A DNA stretch of 64,000 nt from Muribaculaceae bacterium (GCA_022484565.1 JAKVKZ010000003.1:1-64000), one strand, 5' to 3'; positions 41,716 through 51,553 are shown, numbered from the stretch's first letter. Numbers and translations: made by a program. Notes: generated from the letters alone by a model not told the origin.

Positions 41716-44181
41716 TCAGTTCAATTCATTTTCTGGATTCACATCTTCGCTTTGCTTTTCTTCATCGGTGTTGTTGTTCTTCAATCCTTCGTCTCCTCCA
41801 CCTTCCTGCACTGCTGTGGAGTCGCCCGAAACGGCTGTCGAATCATTTGTTACACGTTGCTTGTAACATGCTTGGCAAGTGTAGGCTGCCGGATCGATGT
41901 ATTCTTTCGGCTTCGCGAATTTGGCGTGATATTGCCTGAAGTGCGGGTCGTTAAACACTGATTGGAAGAAATATCCGCATATCGGCAATGCTGTGCGGCT
42001 GCCTTGCCCCAATGCTCCAGTTCGGAAGTGGATGCAGCGGTATTCGCCGCCTACCCATGCTCCTGCCACAAGATTCGGGGAGATTCCCACAAACCATGCG
42101 TCGGAGTGGTTGCTGCTCGTTCCTGTCTTTCCGCCGAAGTCGGTGTCGCGGGCATAAGGTGAAACGTATCCCCAAAGCGACATTGATGTTCCGCCCGGTT
42201 CGGTCATGCCTGCCATGAGCATCTGCTGCATCAGGAAGGCTGTGCGGTAAGGAATTGCCTGCTTGTTTTCAGCTGGATTGGTGTATATTGTGTTTCCGTC
42301 GCGGTCAACAATCTTCGTTACAAGCACTGGGTCGCGCTGAACTCCGTCGTCAACTGCTGTGCAATAGGCCGAAACGAGTTCTTCCAGCGACACGTCGGAT
42401 GAGCCTAAGCTGAGTGAAGGAGTGTTGTCGAGCGGTGATTTTATACCCATCGCCTTAGCGGTCTTTATCACGTTTTCGATGCCGTCCTCAAGTCCCACTT
42501 TCACTGCTATGCTATTGATACTTTGGGCAAACGCTGATTTCAGCGTCACAGAGTCGCCAGTGAAGTATCCGTTCGCATTATGTGGCTGCCAAAGTTCGTC
42601 TTTGCCGTTCTTGTCTTTTACCATCATGCTGATGTAGGAGTCCACACGGCGGTCGCAAGGCGTCTTCCCTTGGTTCATTGCCTCGGAATACACGAATAGT
42701 TTGAATGTTGAGCCTGGTTGGCGCATCGACGTTACTTTGTCGTATTTCCAAGTGGCGAAATCTATATCACCCACCCATGCCTTCACGTATCCTGTATTTG
42801 GCTCGATTGCTATGAAGCCTGTGTGCATGAAGCGTACCATATAGCGGATTGAGTCCATTGAACTCATGGTCTCGAATTTCTCTCCGCCGTTGTAGTCGAA
42901 CAGGCGTACTTTATGCGGCTTGTTCATGTAGTAGGTTATTGAGTCGGGACTGTCCGGGAATCGTGCTCGGAGGTCTTTGTAAGTATCGGTCTTAACCGCT
43001 ATTCCTTCAATGAATCCAGGTATTTCCTGATGATTCTCGTCCTGCCATGGATTTGTGCTGCCCCAGTGGTTCTTGAAATTCCTTTGTACCACCTGCATCT
43101 GCTTCCGCACCGCATCCTCGGCATATTTCTGCATTCTCGTGTCGATGGTGGTGTAAATCTTTAGGCCGTCGGCATAGAGGTCCACGTTGTTTTCGCGGCA
43201 CCAGTCTTTAAGTGAGTTTGCCACCGCTTCGCGGAAATATAATGCTTGACCGTCGTACACCGTTTCCACACGGAAATTAAGTGTTATCGGGGTATCTTTC
43301 AGTGTACCGTATTCGCCCTTCGACATGTCGTGATGCTTGTAAAGGTTTTCAAGCACAACGTTCCTTCGTGCAAGACTTGTTTTTGGATTTACCCGCGGAT
43401 TGTAGGTCGAAGTTGCTTTCAGAAGTCCTACCAGCACAGCTGCCTCTTCTGTTTTCAGATTTTTCGGAGTTGTGTTGAAATATGTCTTTGACGCTGTCTT
43501 TATTCCGTAGGCGTTGCTGCCGAAATCCACCGTATTGGCGTACATGGTGAGAATTTCTTTCTTGTTGTAGAACATTTCAATTTCGGTAGCTAAAATCCAC
43601 TCCTTGCTCTTCATAATCAGGATTTTCACGCCCGGAATATAGCCCAGAAGTCCAGTGGAATATTGCGTACGCACCCTGAACATGTTCTTTACGAGCTGCT
43701 GGGTTATTGTGGAGGCTCCACGTGTCTTTCCGTGGAAAATGAAGTCTTTGGCAGCCGAGAAAAGTCCCTGATAATCAATGCCGTGATGGCTGTAGAAACG
43801 TTCGTCTTCCGTATCGATAAGCGCCTTGAAGAATATGGGATTTATTTCCTCATATTTCACAGGTGTACGGTTTTCATTGAAGTATTTGCCTATCAGAACC
43901 CCGTCGGCACTATAGATTTCACTTGCATCGCTCGTCTTAGGGTGCATGATGCTGTGTATTGATGGGGATTTTCCGAACAGCCAGAATAGATTGATGTCAA
44001 CTGCTACAAGATAAGCGAAGAACAGGACTATCATGGTGCAGATGAATACCAGTGCTTTCTTGTACCATGGCTTGCCTTTATATAAACCCTTATACCACTT
44101 GGTGAAGCGATGCCAATATTCCTTGACTTTACTCCACACAAATTCTATTCCTGAAAGGAACTTTGATTTGGAAGTTCTCAT
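41716..44181 (-). CDS. mrcA: Class A penicillin-binding protein 1A (transglycosylase/transpeptidase)
   Basis: An 821-residue bifunctional peptidoglycan synthase. A cytoplasmic basic N-terminus and one transmembrane helix (about 42-62) precede the GT51 domain with TEDERFYSHHGID (Glu125) and GASTITQQLVKN. The transpeptidase domain has the SxxK active site in GSTFK (Ser491), SIN (554-556) and KTGTSS (685-690). The last 50 residues are low-complexity, rich in Glu and Asp, and probably disordered. Confidence 0.95.
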   Translation of the reverse strand: MRTSKSKFLSGIEFVWSKVKEYWHRFTKWYKGLYKGKPWYKKALVFICTMIVLFFAYLVAVDINLFWLFGKSPSIHSIMHPKTSDASEIYSADGVLIGKYFNENRTPVKYEEINPIFFKALIDTEDERFYSHHGIDYQGLFSAAKDFIFHGKTRGASTITQQLVKNMFRVRTQYSTGLLGYIPGVKILIMKSKEWILATEIEMFYNKKEILTMYANTVDFGSNAYGIKTASKTYFNTTPKNLKTEEAAVLVGLLKATSTYNPRVNPKTSLARRNVVLENLYKHHDMSKGEYGTLKDTPITLNFRVETVYDGQALYFREAVANSLKDWCRENNVDLYADGLKIYTTIDTRMQKYAEDAVRKQMQVVQRNFKNHWGSTNPWQDENHQEIPGFIEGIAVKTDTYKDLRARFPDSPDSITYYMNKPHKVRLFDYNGGEKFETMSSMDSIRYMVRFMHTGFIAIEPNTGYVKAWVGDIDFATWKYDKVTSMRQPGSTFKLFVYSEAMNQGKTPCDRRVDSYISMMVKDKNGKDELWQPHNANGYFTGDSVTLKSAFAQSINSIAVKVGLEDGIENVIKTAKAMGIKSPLDNTPSLSLGSSDVSLEELVSAYCTAVDDGVQRDPVLVTKIVDRDGNTIYTNPAENKQAIPYRTAFLMQQMLMAGMTEPGGTSMSLWGYVSPYARDTDFGGKTGTSSNHSDAWFVGISPNLVAGAWVGGEYRCIHFRTGALGQGSRTALPICGYFFQSVFNDPHFRQYHAKFAKPKEYIDPAAYTCQACYKQRVTNDSTAVSGDSTAVQEGGGDEGLKNNNTDEEKQSEDVNPENELN

Positions 44182-44209
44182 ATAATTATATTATAAATTA
44201 TATCCGCTG

Positions 44210-44217
44210 CAAATGTA
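44210..44217 (-). promoter_or_regulatory. -7 box for PBP1A
   Basis: TACATTTG on the minus strand matches TAnnTTTG, 28 bases before ATG 44181. Confidence 0.5.
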
Positions 44218-44279
44218 ATGATTTACTCTGTTGCAGCTACTTTATTTTGGATAAAAAATCTTATTATCTGCCTAAATTA

Positions 44280-45296
44280 TTAATTTTCCACCTCATGCCG
44301 CAGGCTGTACCCGTTGCGTTGCTGTTCAAAGCTGTCGGGTGAGGCTTTTAGCATTGAAGTGTCGTCGAGCGGATTATAGCTATCCATTACTCGGCGTAAT
44401 GTCACGTCGTTGGCTCCTTTTAGTGGTGTCAGCACTTTCGGCGGAGTGATGTTCCAGCCGAAATTCCTGTTGATTTCCTCTATCATCATTGCAGTTGCCC
44501 GCATCTTTCCCTCGGCGGAATATCCGGCGATGTGAGGTGTGGCGATGAAGCTCCTTTCAAGCAGATTGCTGTTGATTCTTGGCTCATTTTCCCAGCAGTC
44601 GATTGCCGTGTCGAGCGAAGCGTCAGCTTTGAGTGCCGAAAGCAGTGCATCAGTGTCTGTTATGCCTCCTCGGGCACAATTTATCAATAATCCGCAATGT
44701 TGCAGTGATGTCATGAAATTCGTGTCGCACATGTGCCATGTCCTGTATTCTCCATCTTTTGTCAGCGGTGTGTGGAATGTGATGATGTCGGCTTGTTTGG
44801 CTATTTCCGTTAGGCTTGAAAATCCTTCATTTCCTTCAGCTTTTTGCCGTGGAGGGTCGTTGAGCATGACTTTGAATCCTATTTCTTTTGCCCATCGTGC
44901 CACTATCGAGCCTACATGTCCTACTCCTACCACTCCAACCATCAACGCCGTGCAGCCGGTAAGTCCATGCCGTTTCATCCAGTTTCCGATTGATGAAATC
45001 ACATATTGTGCCACTGCTGGAGCATTGCATCCCGGAGCGTTGCGCACTGTGATTCCGTGTTTTGTGCAATAGTCAAGGTCGATATGGTCCGTACCGATTG
45101 TTGCCGTGCCTATGAATTTGCATTTGCTGCCTGCAAGCAGATTTTCATCGCATTTTGTGCGGGTTCTCACTAGCAGGATGTCAGCGTCGCGTACTGCCTC
45201 AGCCGTGATTTCATCGGCAGCCAGATAGCTCACTTCTGCCATCGGCTCAAGCAGGCTCTTGATGAACGGAATATGATTTTCGATTATTATTTTCAT
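44280..45296 (-). CDS. pdxB: 4-phosphoerythronate dehydrogenase
   Basis: PdxB oxidises 4-phosphoerythronate in the DXP-dependent pathway to pyridoxal phosphate. The 338-residue 2-hydroxyacid dehydrogenase has the catalytic Arg in NCARGG, the Glu in WENEPR and the His in TPHIAGYS. The NAD-binding GVVGVGHVGS motif and the PdxB-specific C-terminal dimerisation domain are present. It is the last gene of the cysE-rlmL-purD operon and overlaps the upstream membrane-protein gene by 4 bases. Confidence 0.92.
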   Translation of the reverse strand: MKIIIENHIPFIKSLLEPMAEVSYLAADEITAEAVRDADILLVRTRTKCDENLLAGSKCKFIGTATIGTDHIDLDYCTKHGITVRNAPGCNAPAVAQYVISSIGNWMKRHGLTGCTALMVGVVGVGHVGSIVARWAKEIGFKVMLNDPPRQKAEGNEGFSSLTEIAKQADIITFHTPLTKDGEYRTWHMCDTNFMTSLQHCGLLINCARGGITDTDALLSALKADASLDTAIDCWENEPRINSNLLERSFIATPHIAGYSAEGKMRATAMMIEEINRNFGWNITPPKVLTPLKGANDVTLRRVMDSYNPLDDTSMLKASPDSFEQQRNGYSLRHEVEN

Positions 45297-46282
45297 AATT
45301 CAGCCCTTATAATTCCTGCAAACGAGAATATGCAGCATGCGGTAAGCACAAGTATAAGGATATATCGTCGGCTGTGTGTGTTGATTGTGTAGAAGTGTCC
45401 GAGCTGGATTGCCACGCAGGTGTTTAGTAAAGGCACGTAGGTCAGCAGATTGCGGTAGTCAATTGCCATCATTACGATTGTTCCGCCCATCAGCACCGAA
45501 AAGAATCCGTTGTACGAGCGGATTTGTTTGCGGTAGTTGAAAATGTGGTTCATGTTTAGCAATAGTAGTACTATTCCAATGAATGCCGTCACGCCTTCTA
45601 TGATTATCAGCAGGCTGATCTGCGGCATGCTCAGAGCTGACCATACGCTCACCATTTTTGGAAATGTGAAACTCGTTATCGGCACCACTCCAAGTCCCAC
45701 AAGAATCCAGAACGGTGCAATCACTCCCAGTAGCATGGCTAAAAGTCCGCGTAGCGACATTATCCGCATTTGGCAGAATCCTATGAAGAATATCGGCATC
45801 ATGAATATGAATGCGTATTGTGCCATGCAGCACAGGCCAAGTAACACGAACACAATGAATATGCTGTGTTGTGCCTGATTGTTGTCGTAGGAACGGAACA
45901 TGATGAACACGGCTATCAGCACCACAAGGCACATGAGTGTGCCGCTGTAGAGTTGCGATGTCGCGTAGGGATTTGCAAGTTCCAGCATGAAGAACATTGA
46001 GCTGGATATGTAGGTGACTGCCCTGATGAAATTGAAGCTCTTGTTAAGCACTCCCATCAGCATGGCTATGAGCAGTATCAGCAACAGATTGAGCAACACC
46101 GATGTCAGCCTGTCGCCAACCCATAGATTCGACGATAGGAAGCAGATGCCGTAGCTGCTGGTGTTGCCCGATATGCACCCTAATGATTCAGAAAATAGGG
46201 TAGCGCCTATGAGCATCACTATCGTGATTATCACGAAGTAACGCCCGTTGAGAAAATGTTTGATTGAATCTTCTCTTGCCAC
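45293..46282 (-). CDS. Polytopic membrane protein of unknown function
   Basis: A 329-residue protein with about ten hydrophobic segments and short loops, of the type annotated as DUF6427-like in Bacteroidetes (assignment uncertain). No transport or enzyme motif is seen. It is translationally coupled to pdxB (4-base overlap) and 15 bases after purD. Function unknown. Confidence 0.7.
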   Translation of the reverse strand: MAREDSIKHFLNGRYFVIITIVMLIGATLFSESLGCISGNTSSYGICFLSSNLWVGDRLTSVLLNLLLILLIAMLMGVLNKSFNFIRAVTYISSSMFFMLELANPYATSQLYSGTLMCLVVLIAVFIMFRSYDNNQAQHSIFIVFVLLGLCCMAQYAFIFMMPIFFIGFCQMRIMSLRGLLAMLLGVIAPFWILVGLGVVPITSFTFPKMVSVWSALSMPQISLLIIIEGVTAFIGIVLLLLNMNHIFNYRKQIRSYNGFFSVLMGGTIVMMAIDYRNLLTYVPLLNTCVAIQLGHFYTINTHSRRYILILVLTACCIFSFAGIIRAEL

Positions 46283-46297
46283 AACTGATTTTTGATG

Positions 46298-47584
46298 TTA
46301 TTTTATGTCGAACCCTATATCGTGGCGGAAATACTTGCCGTCGAAGTCAATTTTTGCGATGCTGGCGAATGATTGCTGCAGCGCCTCATCTTTGTTGCTC
46401 CCGTAGGAGCTTACTGCTATCACACGTCCGCCGTTGGTAAGCAGTTTGCCTCCTTCAAGTTTTGTGCCTGAATGGAACAATATGCTGTCGTGCACATTCT
46501 CTGTGCCGGTTATCTCTTTGCCTTTTTCGTAGCTCCCTGGATATCCGCCCGACACCATCATCACTGTCACTGCATAGCGTGGGTCGATTTCTATCGGCTC
46601 TTTTGCGAGTGTGCCTTTTGCTGTTGCGTCCATGAGTGCCACGATGTCGCTTTTCAGCCTTAGCATCACCGCTTCTGTTTCTGGGTCGCCCATTCTCACG
46701 TTGTATTCAATCACCATCGGCTCTCCTTCCACATTGATGAGGCCGAAGAATATGAATCCGCGGTAGGGCAGTTTCTCTTCGTTGAGGCCTTTGATTGTAG
46801 GCTCTATGATGCGGCTGCGCACTTTTTCCATGAATTTATCGTCGGCGAAACTTACTGGCGAAACGGCTCCCATGCCACCTGTATTCAAGCCTTTGTCGCC
46901 TTCGCCTATGCGTTTGTAGTCCTTCGCCACAGGAAGCAGGCGATAGTCATTTCCGTCGGTCAATACGAACACTGAGCATTCTATTCCCGAAAGAAATTCC
47001 TCAATCACTACTGTTGCCGACGATTGCCCGAATTTTCCGCCGAGCATGTCATCGAGTGTGCTTTTGGCTTCTTCAATTGTAGGTACAATCAGCACTCCCT
47101 TGCCAGCTGCAAGTCCATCTGCCTTCAGCACATAAGGTGCTTTAAGGCTTTCAAGGAATTTGTAGCCTTCGGCCACTGTTGCGCTGTTGAAGCTGCGGTA
47201 GCGTGCCGTCGGGATATTGTGGCGCATCATGAATCCTTTTGCAAAGTCCTTGCTGCCTTCAAGTTGTGCTCCTGCCTTCGACGGGCCGATAACCTCAACT
47301 TCTTTCAGTGATTCATCGCTTTTGAAACTGTCGTAGATTCCTTCCACCAGCGGGTCTTCACTTCCCACCACCACCATGTCGATGCTGTTGGCTTTCGCGA
47401 AATCCTTCACGGCTGTGAAGTCCATCGGTGAAAGATTGATGTTCTCTCCGTAGTTTTCTGTTCCACCATTTCCAGGTGCAATGAACAGCTTATTGAGCCT
47501 GCTGCTTTGCTTGATTTTCCATGCAAGCGCTGATTCGCGCCCGCCTGAACCTAAAAGCAGTATGTTAATCTTATCTTTTGTCAT
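46298..47584 (-). CDS. purD: Phosphoribosylamine-glycine ligase
   Basis: PurD joins glycine to phosphoribosylamine using ATP in purine synthesis. The 428-residue protein shows the N-terminal LLLGSGGRESALAW, the ATP-grasp KADGLAAGKGV and GLNTGGMGAVSP, and the metal site EYNVRMGDPET. The order cysE-rlmL-purD-pdxB, with short spacings, implies one transcript. Confidence 0.96.
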   Translation of the reverse strand: MTKDKINILLLGSGGRESALAWKIKQSSRLNKLFIAPGNGGTENYGENINLSPMDFTAVKDFAKANSIDMVVVGSEDPLVEGIYDSFKSDESLKEVEVIGPSKAGAQLEGSKDFAKGFMMRHNIPTARYRSFNSATVAEGYKFLESLKAPYVLKADGLAAGKGVLIVPTIEEAKSTLDDMLGGKFGQSSATVVIEEFLSGIECSVFVLTDGNDYRLLPVAKDYKRIGEGDKGLNTGGMGAVSPVSFADDKFMEKVRSRIIEPTIKGLNEEKLPYRGFIFFGLINVEGEPMVIEYNVRMGDPETEAVMLRLKSDIVALMDATAKGTLAKEPIEIDPRYAVTVMMVSGGYPGSYEKGKEITGTENVHDSILFHSGTKLEGGKLLTNGGRVIAVSSYGSNKDEALQQSFASIAKIDFDGKYFRHDIGFDIK

Positions 47585-47598
47585 GATTTATCAGTAAA

Positions 47599-49392
47599 TT
47601 AATCTTCCGAATGTTCTTCTGTCGGCTTATTGCCGTTTTCTTGACCTCCGCCTTGTTCGCCGTCATCTTTGAGGTCACGTCTGCGCCAACCGTTGCGGCG
47701 TCCGCGGATTATCGGCTTCTCGGCTTCTGAACTAAGTCTTGGTTTGCGGAATCTCACGAATTGGCGTGTCACGTCTTCTCCATGCAGAAATTCGTGCTTT
47801 TCTTCACCGTCTCTGTCGTCTCTGCGCCGTCCGCCAAAATCTCCGTCGCGATGGAAATCTCCACCACGTCTGTCATCGTCATGTCTGAATCCGCCCCTGC
47901 GGTCATTTCTATCGCCATCACGATGGAATCCTCCGCCCCTGCGGTCGTCTCTATCGCCGTCACGGTGGAATCCTCCGCCTCTGTGGTCATTTCTATCGCC
48001 ATCACGGTGGAATCCTCCGCCTCTGCGGTCGTCTCTATCGCCATCACGGTGGAAACCTCCGCCTCTGCGGTCGTCACGTCTGTCACCGTCGCGATGGAAA
48101 CCTCCACCTCTGCGGTCATCGCCCGATTCGCGTCTGCGGAAAGGCTTTCCGTCCTTTTCGTCGTCACTTTCAAAGCGTGGTTTTCGGTATGCTGGTTTTG
48201 CCTCGCTGTGAAAATCTTCATTCTTCACGCTTTTTCCTTCAGCGCGGAAATCGTCATATTTTCCTGAGAAAATCACGTATTCCCTGAGTTCGCATTCCAG
48301 TTCGCCGTTCAGAATCGGATATTTCAGCGATGGCTTCAGTCCTATTTTGTCGAATGCCTCATTTGGCATGCTTATCACCCAAGCATTGTAGCCGAGGAAT
48401 GCCTTTTTGAGCCGTTCTCCTATTGTGTGGTACAGGTCGGCAATGTCCTCCACCTCAAGCCGTTCTCCATAAGGCGGATTTGTCAGCATCACTCCTGCCG
48501 GTTGTGGGGCTTCTGTGATGTCTGCTATGTCTTTTAGTTCAAGCTCAATATATTTCGACACTCCTGCACTCTTTATGTTGCGTGCCGACACTCCGATTGC
48601 TTTCGGGAGCACGTCGGAGCCGTAAATCTTGTATTTGAATTCACGTTCGCCGCTGTCGTCGTTGTATATTTTGTTGAAAAGTTCTTCGTCGTAGTCGGTC
48701 CAGCGTTGGAATGCATAGCCGCTGCGGTACACACCCGGATTGATGTTTGCGGCAATCATGGCTGCTTCTATCAATATGGTTCCTGAGCCGCACATCGGGT
48801 CAACAAAATTGCTTTCGCCGTTCCATCCGCTCAGCTTTATCAGTCCTGCTGCCAGCACTTCGTTGATTGGCGCTTCCACTTGGTCAACGCGCCATCCGCG
48901 TTTGAATAGTGGGTCACCTGAACTGTCGAGCGACAGAATCACGTCATTTCCCGATATATGCACGTTGAAGAGTATGTCAGGCGTTGTGATGCGTATCGAC
49001 GGACGCTTCTGGTATTTTTCATTGAAAAAGTCGGCTATTGCGTCCTTCACGCGATAAGTCACGAATTTTGAATGTCGGAAATCTTCGCTGTTTACGGTTG
49101 AATCGATTGAGAATGTCTGGTCGATTTTCAGCACATCGTCCCATTGGTATGTCTTTACTTTCTCGTAAAGCTCATCTGCGTCGCTTGCGTGGAACTTGTA
49201 AAGTGGTTTCAGTATTCTCAATGCTGTATGGCAGCAGAAATTTGCCTTGTACATCATTTCCTTGTCGCCTTTGAACGACACCATCCGGCGGCCTATTTCA
49301 ACGTTTTCAGCTCCCAGCGCCTTCAGTTCATCGGCAAGCACTCCTTCCAGTCCTTGGAAGGTCTTGGCTACCATCTCATAAATTTCACTCAT
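47599..49392 (-). CDS. rlmL: RlmL/RlmK-type 23S rRNA methyltransferase with an Arg-Gly-rich repeat tail
   Basis: A class I SAM-dependent methyltransferase with an N-terminal ferredoxin-like/THUMP RNA-binding region (about 1-160) and a catalytic domain (170-380): FVDPMCGSGTILIEA binds SAM and NPPYGER is the N2-guanine motif, as in RlmL (m2G2445). The C-terminal tail (about 390-597) is absent from most family members. Residues about 425-520 are near-identical repeats of about 14 residues, DDRRGGGFHRDGDR. The tail then continues basic, with FRKPRLSS and RGRRNGWRRR. It is likely disordered and RNA-binding. The start overlaps the end of cysE by 8 bases. Confidence 0.88.
   Translation of the reverse strand: MSEIYEMVAKTFQGLEGVLADELKALGAENVEIGRRMVSFKGDKEMMYKANFCCHTALRILKPLYKFHASDADELYEKVKTYQWDDVLKIDQTFSIDSTVNSEDFRHSKFVTYRVKDAIADFFNEKYQKRPSIRITTPDILFNVHISGNDVILSLDSSGDPLFKRGWRVDQVEAPINEVLAAGLIKLSGWNGESNFVDPMCGSGTILIEAAMIAANINPGVYRSGYAFQRWTDYDEELFNKIYNDDSGEREFKYKIYGSDVLPKAIGVSARNIKSAGVSKYIELELKDIADITEAPQPAGVMLTNPPYGERLEVEDIADLYHTIGERLKKAFLGYNAWVISMPNEAFDKIGLKPSLKYPILNGELECELREYVIFSGKYDDFRAEGKSVKNEDFHSEAKPAYRKPRFESDDEKDGKPFRRRESGDDRRGGGFHRDGDRRDDRRGGGFHRDGDRDDRRGGGFHRDGDRNDHRGGGFHRDGDRDDRRGGGFHRDGDRNDRRGGFRHDDDRRGGDFHRDGDFGGRRRDDRDGEEKHEFLHGEDVTRQFVRFRKPRLSSEAEKPIIRGRRNGWRRRDLKDDGEQGGGQENGNKPTEEHSED
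47833..48120 (-). repeat. Coding tandem repeat, about 42 bp, in the rlmL tail
   Basis: Five near-identical 42-bp units plus degenerate ends encode DDRRGGGFHRDGDR-type repeats. The low-complexity sequence also opens long spurious ORFs on the plus strand. Confidence 0.85.
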
Positions 49393-50317
49393 CGCTTTTA
49401 AATCTTAATATATTGTTGTTTGCTTTTGCCTGCACCAGTCTCTCTCCTTCGGCCACATCGAATGTCACCCAGATGTTGCCGCCTATTATGGCATTGTTGC
49501 CAATATGCACGCGTCCGAGTATTGACGCGTTTGAGTATATCACCACATTGTCGCCTATTATCGGGTGGCGTGGTATTCCCTTTATTGGGTTGCCGTCCTC
49601 GTCGTTTGCGAAGCTCCGTGCTCCGAGTGTCACGCCTTGGTATAGCTTCACGTTATGTCCGATTATGGCTGTTGCGCCTATCACGACTCCGGTTCCGTGG
49701 TCGATTGCGAAGTGGTCGCCTATTTCGGCTCCCGGATGTATGTCTATTCCGGTTTCCGAGTGTGCCAGTTCGCTTATCATTCGTGGAATGATTGGCACTC
49801 CCTGTTTCAGCAGTTCGTGCGCCAACCTATAGTTAGTTATCGCCTTTATCGCTGGATAGCAGTAGATTACCTCCTCATTGCTCACTGCTGCCGGGTCGCC
49901 GTCGTACATGGCTTCAACGTCGGTGTGCAGCACTTTGCGGAGTGCTGGCAGGCAGGTGATGAGATTTGTCGCTATGTCTTCCGCTTTCTTTTGAAGCGTT
50001 TCAAGGCAATAGCTTGATTCGCAGTCAAGGCCGAAAATCAGTCCTGCCACGATTTGGTTTTCAAGAAGTCCCTTTAACCGTTCACATTCCAGCCCGATTA
50101 TGTACTCAAGGTTGTAGCTGTTCACTTCGCCGTCCCCGTAAAAGCCGGGAAACAGCAGCGAACGGCTGATTTCAACGATTTCTTTGATGATTGATTGCTG
50201 TGGTAACGGTTCCGAACCAAGGCGCATGTGGCACATACGCTCTAAACTTTCGCGGTTGGCCAGTGACCTCACTGTCGCCTTCATTTCCGCTTCATTCTTG
50301 TAAGTATTTTCGCCCAT
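49385..50317 (-). CDS. cysE: Serine O-acetyltransferase
   Basis: CysE makes O-acetylserine, the carbon skeleton for cysteine. The 310-residue protein has the left-handed beta-helix hexapeptide region with IDIHPGAEIG, FAIDHGTGVVIGATA (catalytic His) and GIPRHPIIGDNVVIYS. The N-terminal helical domain (1-160) is long, as in the larger Bacteroidetes form. The ATG at 50317 (MGENTYKNE) is supported by a promoter whose -7 box ends 34 bases upstream; the longer frame to 50365 would overlap that promoter. It is the first gene of the operon. Confidence 0.92.
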   Translation of the reverse strand: MGENTYKNEAEMKATVRSLANRESLERMCHMRLGSEPLPQQSIIKEIVEISRSLLFPGFYGDGEVNSYNLEYIIGLECERLKGLLENQIVAGLIFGLDCESSYCLETLQKKAEDIATNLITCLPALRKVLHTDVEAMYDGDPAAVSNEEVIYCYPAIKAITNYRLAHELLKQGVPIIPRMISELAHSETGIDIHPGAEIGDHFAIDHGTGVVIGATAIIGHNVKLYQGVTLGARSFANDEDGNPIKGIPRHPIIGDNVVIYSNASILGRVHIGNNAIIGGNIWVTFDVAEGERLVQAKANNNILRFKSDE

Positions 50318-50351
50318 CGGATATAATTTGAAATGGAACTCTTTCACGCTG

Positions 50352-50383
50352 CAAAGATACATCAAGCCGAGGGCAATAGCAAA
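50352..50383 (-). promoter_or_regulatory. Promoter of the cysE operon
   Basis: On the minus strand TTTG (50380-50383), exactly 20 bases, then TATCTTTG (50352-50359). This is an almost ideal Bacteroidetes sigma-ABfr promoter. Confidence 0.75.
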
Positions 50384-50410
50384 ATAAACCGCTAATTAAT
50401 ACGATTTTTT

Positions 50411-51490
50411 TCACAGTTTGAAGAATTTTCTTAATATCTTCACTTTGCTTATCCAATAGGCTGCTGCGAAAGTCACTGCCGCAATCACTGCAAGCTTCAC
50501 TATGCCGTATTGCATAATCGGATTTGGAAATAGATTGTCGTATGGCTTTATCAGAAGTGGATGCAGAATGTACACTATCATTATGCTTGGCGCCAATGTG
50601 CTTACCAGTTCTCTGGAATTCTTCTTGGCGATGCCGGTGTGGTAAAAATTCGTGAAAAGCATGGCTACGACCGCTATCACTAATATATTGTTGTAGAATA
50701 TCTCGCATGTTCCATCGTGGTGGTATATCAGCCGGTCAATGCACAGTATGTAAATCAGCATTGCGGTTATGCCTGTAAATATCCATTTTTTGCTTACTGG
50801 TTTCATTTCCTTCAGTATGCCCCCGAGCATGAAGTAAGGGAAATATGTGAATATCCGCAGGCTTTGCGGAATTTTCATCAGTAGCGTGTTCTGGCATTGC
50901 ACGTTGAGGAAGGCCACATGATGCAGTGTGTATAAGTCCATGGCCAGTTGCAGACCTATAAGTGCCAACGTGAATGTTATGAATAGTTTCTTGTTTTTCC
51001 TGTATATGTAGTTGAGCAGTGGATAAGCTATGTATATTATAATCAGCGATATGAAGAACCAGAAATGGAAGAATGGACCTTTCTGTCTTATGATTACGTC
51101 GCTTATCGCATTCATGCGGAATCCGTTGCCTGAAATTTGCTGTATTAATTCATATCCGTAAATGAAAACTATGCAGATGAATGCCGTTTTCAGTATCTTT
51201 TTCCAAATGTATTTCAGGCTTTCGGTTGTCGTTAAATCCTTGCCTATCAGCAACGCCCCGTTCACTACGAAAAATGTCGGTATCGCTATTGCCGCAAAGT
51301 TGTAAACCACGAAATTTGGCCAGTCACTGATTTTTGTCAAGTCATAGTTGCTGCACGTGTGCAGAGCAATCACAAGCACACATGCTATGATTTTTATAAG
51401 GTCAAGTCCTATGTTTCTTTCTTTTTTCGTCGCGGTAAGTAGCTTGGTATAATATATTGCAAAGTAAAGCAATTTTATCTGTTTGGGCAA
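50411..51490 (-). CDS. Acyltransferase family 3 membrane protein
   Basis: A polytopic membrane protein of up to 359 residues with about ten hydrophobic helices. ERNIGLDLIKIIACVLVIALHT gives the conserved R/D...H of surface-sugar O-acyltransferases; FFVVNGALLIG and HFWFFISLIIIY are also typical. The start is uncertain: only TTG 51490 opens the frame, there is no ATG near the domain, and a -7-like TTACTTTG (51459-51466) lies inside the frame. The true start may be a rare codon near 51440. It starts just before the divergent GtrA gene. Confidence 0.75.
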   Translation of the reverse strand: MPKQIKLLYFAIYYTKLLTATKKERNIGLDLIKIIACVLVIALHTCSNYDLTKISDWPNFVVYNFAAIAIPTFFVVNGALLIGKDLTTTESLKYIWKKILKTAFICIVFIYGYELIQQISGNGFRMNAISDVIIRQKGPFFHFWFFISLIIIYIAYPLLNYIYRKNKKLFITFTLALIGLQLAMDLYTLHHVAFLNVQCQNTLLMKIPQSLRIFTYFPYFMLGGILKEMKPVSKKWIFTGITAMLIYILCIDRLIYHHDGTCEIFYNNILVIAVVAMLFTNFYHTGIAKKNSRELVSTLAPSIMIVYILHPLLIKPYDNLFPNPIMQYGIVKLAVIAAVTFAAAYWISKVKILRKFFKL

Positions 51491-51553
51491 ACTCGTCTTC
51501 GTTGCTTTTGTCGGAATTTTCTTTGCTGTTGCTCAATAATTCAGAATGTTTAT

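Noticed and set aside
47669..48267. Two long plus-strand ORFs (180 and 168 residues) opposite the rlmL tail
   Set aside because: They are shadows of the low-complexity repeat coding region; their products are Ser/Pro- or Ser/Ala/Val-monotone repeats.
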